Assembly (NCBI GenBank): GCA_023647555.1
Contig: JALRLY010000210.1
Span: 1-18,297, forward strand
DNA: 18,297 bases
Source: Pancytospora philotis
Lineage: Eukaryota; Microsporidia
Reading direction: 5' to 3'
Position numbers and translations under genes: made by a program. Each line of letters begins with the position of its first letter. Position 1 is the stretch's first letter. The notes below the pieces were generated by a model. It did no database searches, was not told the DNA's origin, and saw only the letters and a program-made list of their open reading frames with translations. Positions 16,343 to 18,297 of the stretch are shown here, piece by piece.

Positions 16343-16402
16343 GGGCTCGTGCGCGTATTTTCTTTTACGACATTAAGATCAACAAAATCAGGACACGTGT
16401 GC
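16343..16402 (-). promoter_or_regulatory. Array promoter 4 with ACACGTRTGC element
   Basis: GCGCGTATTTTC (16351-16362) lies near the start and ACACGTGTGC (16393-16402) is 51 bases from the ATG. GAGCCC directly precedes the ATG on the coding strand. Confidence 0.6.
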
Positions 16403-16542
16403 AAAATAAAAACCGCCTGCCAAAGCTAGGCACAAGAGGCGTGCAGACCCGGTCCTGCATCAAATAAATAAAATACAGCAAGGCGTAAACCATCGCAGAA
16501 GAGACGGTGCATGGCCAGCAATGCAATTAAAATCAATAACGA

Positions 16543-17478
16543 TCAATATTCATTAATGACTGTGACGCGCATGACGTTCTCCCGGCGCTTCATAATTTTA
16601 GTATTTAGAATTACAAGCGCTCTCATCTCGTTCTTGAGTTTGGTCAGTATGTTGCAGAGCACAAACACTAAAGTGTTTCTCTGCTCATCAATGCCCACTC
16701 GTGCCCGCTCGCAAGTGTCATTACTGTGGGCTCCAGTGGAGCTCGGAGCGGTAACGCTTTGCCGGTAGTCGCGTGCTAAATCACAGAGTCTTATGCACTG
16801 TCTAAATAAACGCACCAGCCTAGCCCCAAAACAAGACGGGGTAACGCCTTTAGAATTATCTGCAGAAGAAAGGTTGTAAAGCATGGAATCATCGTTTGCA
16901 TCGATAATTATGGAAATTTTACCAGCTGATTTGGGCGATGCAAGCAATGTGAGCAAAGAAGGTGAGACACTCATCCTGCCCACCCATTCAGCTTCCTCTG
17001 CACGCTGCAAATCAGCGTAACTTTTGCATAAGTCATCCAGATTGGTATGGAGCAATTTTCCAAACGCAACCTTATTGGATGCATGAGCGCAGTAAATTTC
17101 GCGCTGGTTATATGCTGCATCGACATCTAATAGGGCGCCATTTTCCGTCTCTGAGTTACTAGGATCGTTAGAGACGACCCCAGATACGGTGATCACAGGA
17201 GTAAAACTATATGTTTTGATTCGCTCAACCTCTTGGTGCGCGCGCAAAAGTACCGAGTGCAGCTTCTCTAAAAATGGGTGGCTCCACTCCGACTGCCCCG
17301 CTGCCGCCCCGTCTTCTTCTCCGCGACAACCCTTAGCAGCTGAATGGGAGCTCTCAGCTTGTTCCGATGCCTGCATACTAGAAGCAAAGGTGCTGCTGAC
17401 TGCACCGGCCGGATCATCAGTGCTTCTCGAAGCGCAGCTCAATTGCGCAAACACGCTTGCCGCTAGCAAAACGCTCAT
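16543..17478 (-). CDS. Secreted array member 5 (311 residues)
   Basis: Leader MSVLLAASVFAQLSCAS, then STFASSM (29-35). Blocks are WSHPFLEKL (65-73), EVERIKTY (83-90), LDDLCKSYADLQRAEEAE (147-164), Cys-x3-Cys (228, 232) and the tail LTKLKNEMRALVILNTKIMKRREN followed by RVT. Only one cysteine remains at the CxxC site (REIYCAHASN). The start at 17478 is chosen because CACCC directly precedes it and it aligns with the sister leaders; 21 open codons upstream are promoter. It is the outermost, presumably first-transcribed, copy. Its 3' flank (TGAATATTGATCGTTATT) resembles that of member 2, which shows that the duplicated unit includes flanking DNA. Function is unknown. Confidence 0.85.
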   Translation of the reverse strand: MSVLLAASVFAQLSCASRSTDDPAGAVSSTFASSMQASEQAESSHSAAKGCRGEEDGAAAGQSEWSHPFLEKLHSVLLRAHQEVERIKTYSFTPVITVSGVVSNDPSNSETENGALLDVDAAYNQREIYCAHASNKVAFGKLLHTNLDDLCKSYADLQRAEEAEWVGRMSVSPSLLTLLASPKSAGKISIIIDANDDSMLYNLSSADNSKGVTPSCFGARLVRLFRQCIRLCDLARDYRQSVTAPSSTGAHSNDTCERARVGIDEQRNTLVFVLCNILTKLKNEMRALVILNTKIMKRRENVMRVTVINEY

Positions 17479-17539
17479 GGGTGCAGGTGCAAAAAAATTC
17501 AATTCGAAAACTAGATCAACAAGATCAGAACACGTATGC
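17479..17539 (-). promoter_or_regulatory. Array promoter 5 with ACACGTRTGC element
   Basis: An A-rich version of the box (TGCAAAAAAATTC, 17488-17500) and ACACGTATGC (17530-17539), 52 bases before the ATG at 17478. Confidence 0.6.
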
Positions 17540-17775
17540 AATGATGGAACTCGTACGCCAACGCTCCGGGCGTAACAGACACGCCAAGCATGAACATGAA
17601 TGTATTAGATTCTAGTACAACGGGGCGCATGTACTAAAGCTGCGTGAAATAAACGGCAGCAGGCCCAAGCAACGGGTGGCCAGACCGCCTGGCGCCAGAT
17701 GCGACGCGAAATGTAGGCAAATACGTCGATGGGCAACACAAACGAGTTTACTTGATTTTGACAATGCTTCGAGCA
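17540..17775. other. Left part of the distal spacer
   Basis: This stretch contains no convincing open frame. A few words such as ACGCCAA echo the other array spacers. It separates the array from the possible degraded gene that follows. Confidence 0.4.
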
Positions 17776-18281
17776 CTAAAAGAAGTATAGGAAAAATAAT
17801 TTCCATAGGAGTATAAGAAACCGTCCATATGCATAGAGCAGGAACCACTCAATGTACCACGCCGGTGGCAGCTTAAAGCTTGCGAACTGGGAATCGATAA
17901 GCTGCGTGCACTTTTTGATACTTACACTAGCCATTCGAAACGCGTTGATAAGGCAAATAAGTTCCAACTTATTGAGCGATTTGTTATTTGTGCTTTGGCC
18001 GCCGCTATGAGTCCATTGACTTGTACAGTTGCCCATACGCTGCACTTCTCGCAGTTCAGGCCGCTCAGCAGCTCGAGCATCTCGCTGAATAGCGGGAGCG
18101 CGTTTAGACTGACGTGTGCACGACCGATGTAATTTACGTCCGAGTCGCTGAGCGGAGCCTGAATGTATGGTATACAGTACGTAACAAAATGTTCAAATGC
18201 GGAGACACGCAAAAATAAATTTTCAATCTCGCTGAATAATGCATGAGGTGCAATGGCAGTATGACCAACATGCGTATATTT
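17776..18281 (-). pseudogene. Possible degraded gene with LRR-like remnants
   Basis: Three overlapping minus-strand frames each hold part of what could be one protein. An ATG at 18271, preceded by TAAAAATATACGC, begins a hydrophobic leader-like stretch (MLVILPLHLM) that stops at 18134-18136. A second frame, open from 18281 to 17922 without an ATG, contains LNALPLFSEMLELLSGLNCE and a following CxxC-like NCEKC. Its leucine spacing is reminiscent of leucine-rich repeats. A third frame (18045-17776) ends in an aromatic hydrophobic tail (WYIEWFLLYAYGRFLILLW). Frameshifts in a decayed gene would explain this. Chance open frames cannot be excluded, and no family is assigned. Confidence 0.3.
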
Positions 18282-18297
18282 TTACAATAAATTATGT

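Noticed and set aside
1..18297. CRISPR array, rRNA, telomeric repeats or insertion sequence
   Set aside because: No regularly spaced direct repeats, rRNA-like segment, telomere-type repeat or transposase was seen on either strand.

Overview
The window looks like nuclear DNA of a compact, intron-poor eukaryote, most probably a microsporidian. The reasons are: proteasome and nucleolar genes of eukaryotic type, no visible introns, spacers that are mostly 90-350 bases, eukaryotic proteins shortened against yeast and human relatives (a 256-residue UTP6, a 221-residue MRG protein), and a repeated start-codon signature in which an AAATTT-like box lies about 5-30 bases before the ATG and a CCC or GCC triplet usually sits directly before it. 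CCC/GGG-like and AAATTT-like start signals are described for Microsporidia. The species cannot be named from this sequence.

Layout. (1) 1-1955: two tandem copies of one secreted-protein family on the minus strand, the first cut by the window edge. (2) 2525-5078: three plus-strand housekeeping-type genes, namely the proteasome ATPase RPT4, an MRG-domain chromatin protein of the EAF3/MRG15 type, and a small acidic-serine protein of unknown role. (3) 5249-6124: a single-copy secreted protein. (4) 6437-7207: UTP6, a component of the U3 snoRNP/SSU processome. (5) 7308-11531: a 1407-residue helical-repeat protein on the minus strand, tentatively GCN1-like. (6) 11896-17478: five tandem minus-strand paralogues encoding secreted proteins of 307-316 residues. 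(7) 17540-18297: mostly decayed sequence with a possible degraded gene.

The most interesting content is the five-gene secreted array. The proteins have diverged widely, yet they keep one leader peptide, a Trp-Ser-His-Pro-Phe-Leu block, an ExERI(K/R) helix, a Cys-x3-Cys pair near residue 230 and a C-terminal helix. Each copy also carries a near-identical promoter block with an ACACGTRTGC element 51-53 bases before its ATG. The two-copy family at the left end has its own 39-40 base upstream element exactly 68 bases before each start. Paralogues with leaders and private promoter elements suggest co-regulated secreted, possibly host-facing, proteins. Their function is unknown.

Base composition splits the window. 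The housekeeping genes, above all RPT4, use mostly G/C at third codon positions, while the secreted families are much less biased. Because of that bias, long open frames exist opposite RPT4 and the giant gene; they are not treated as genes.
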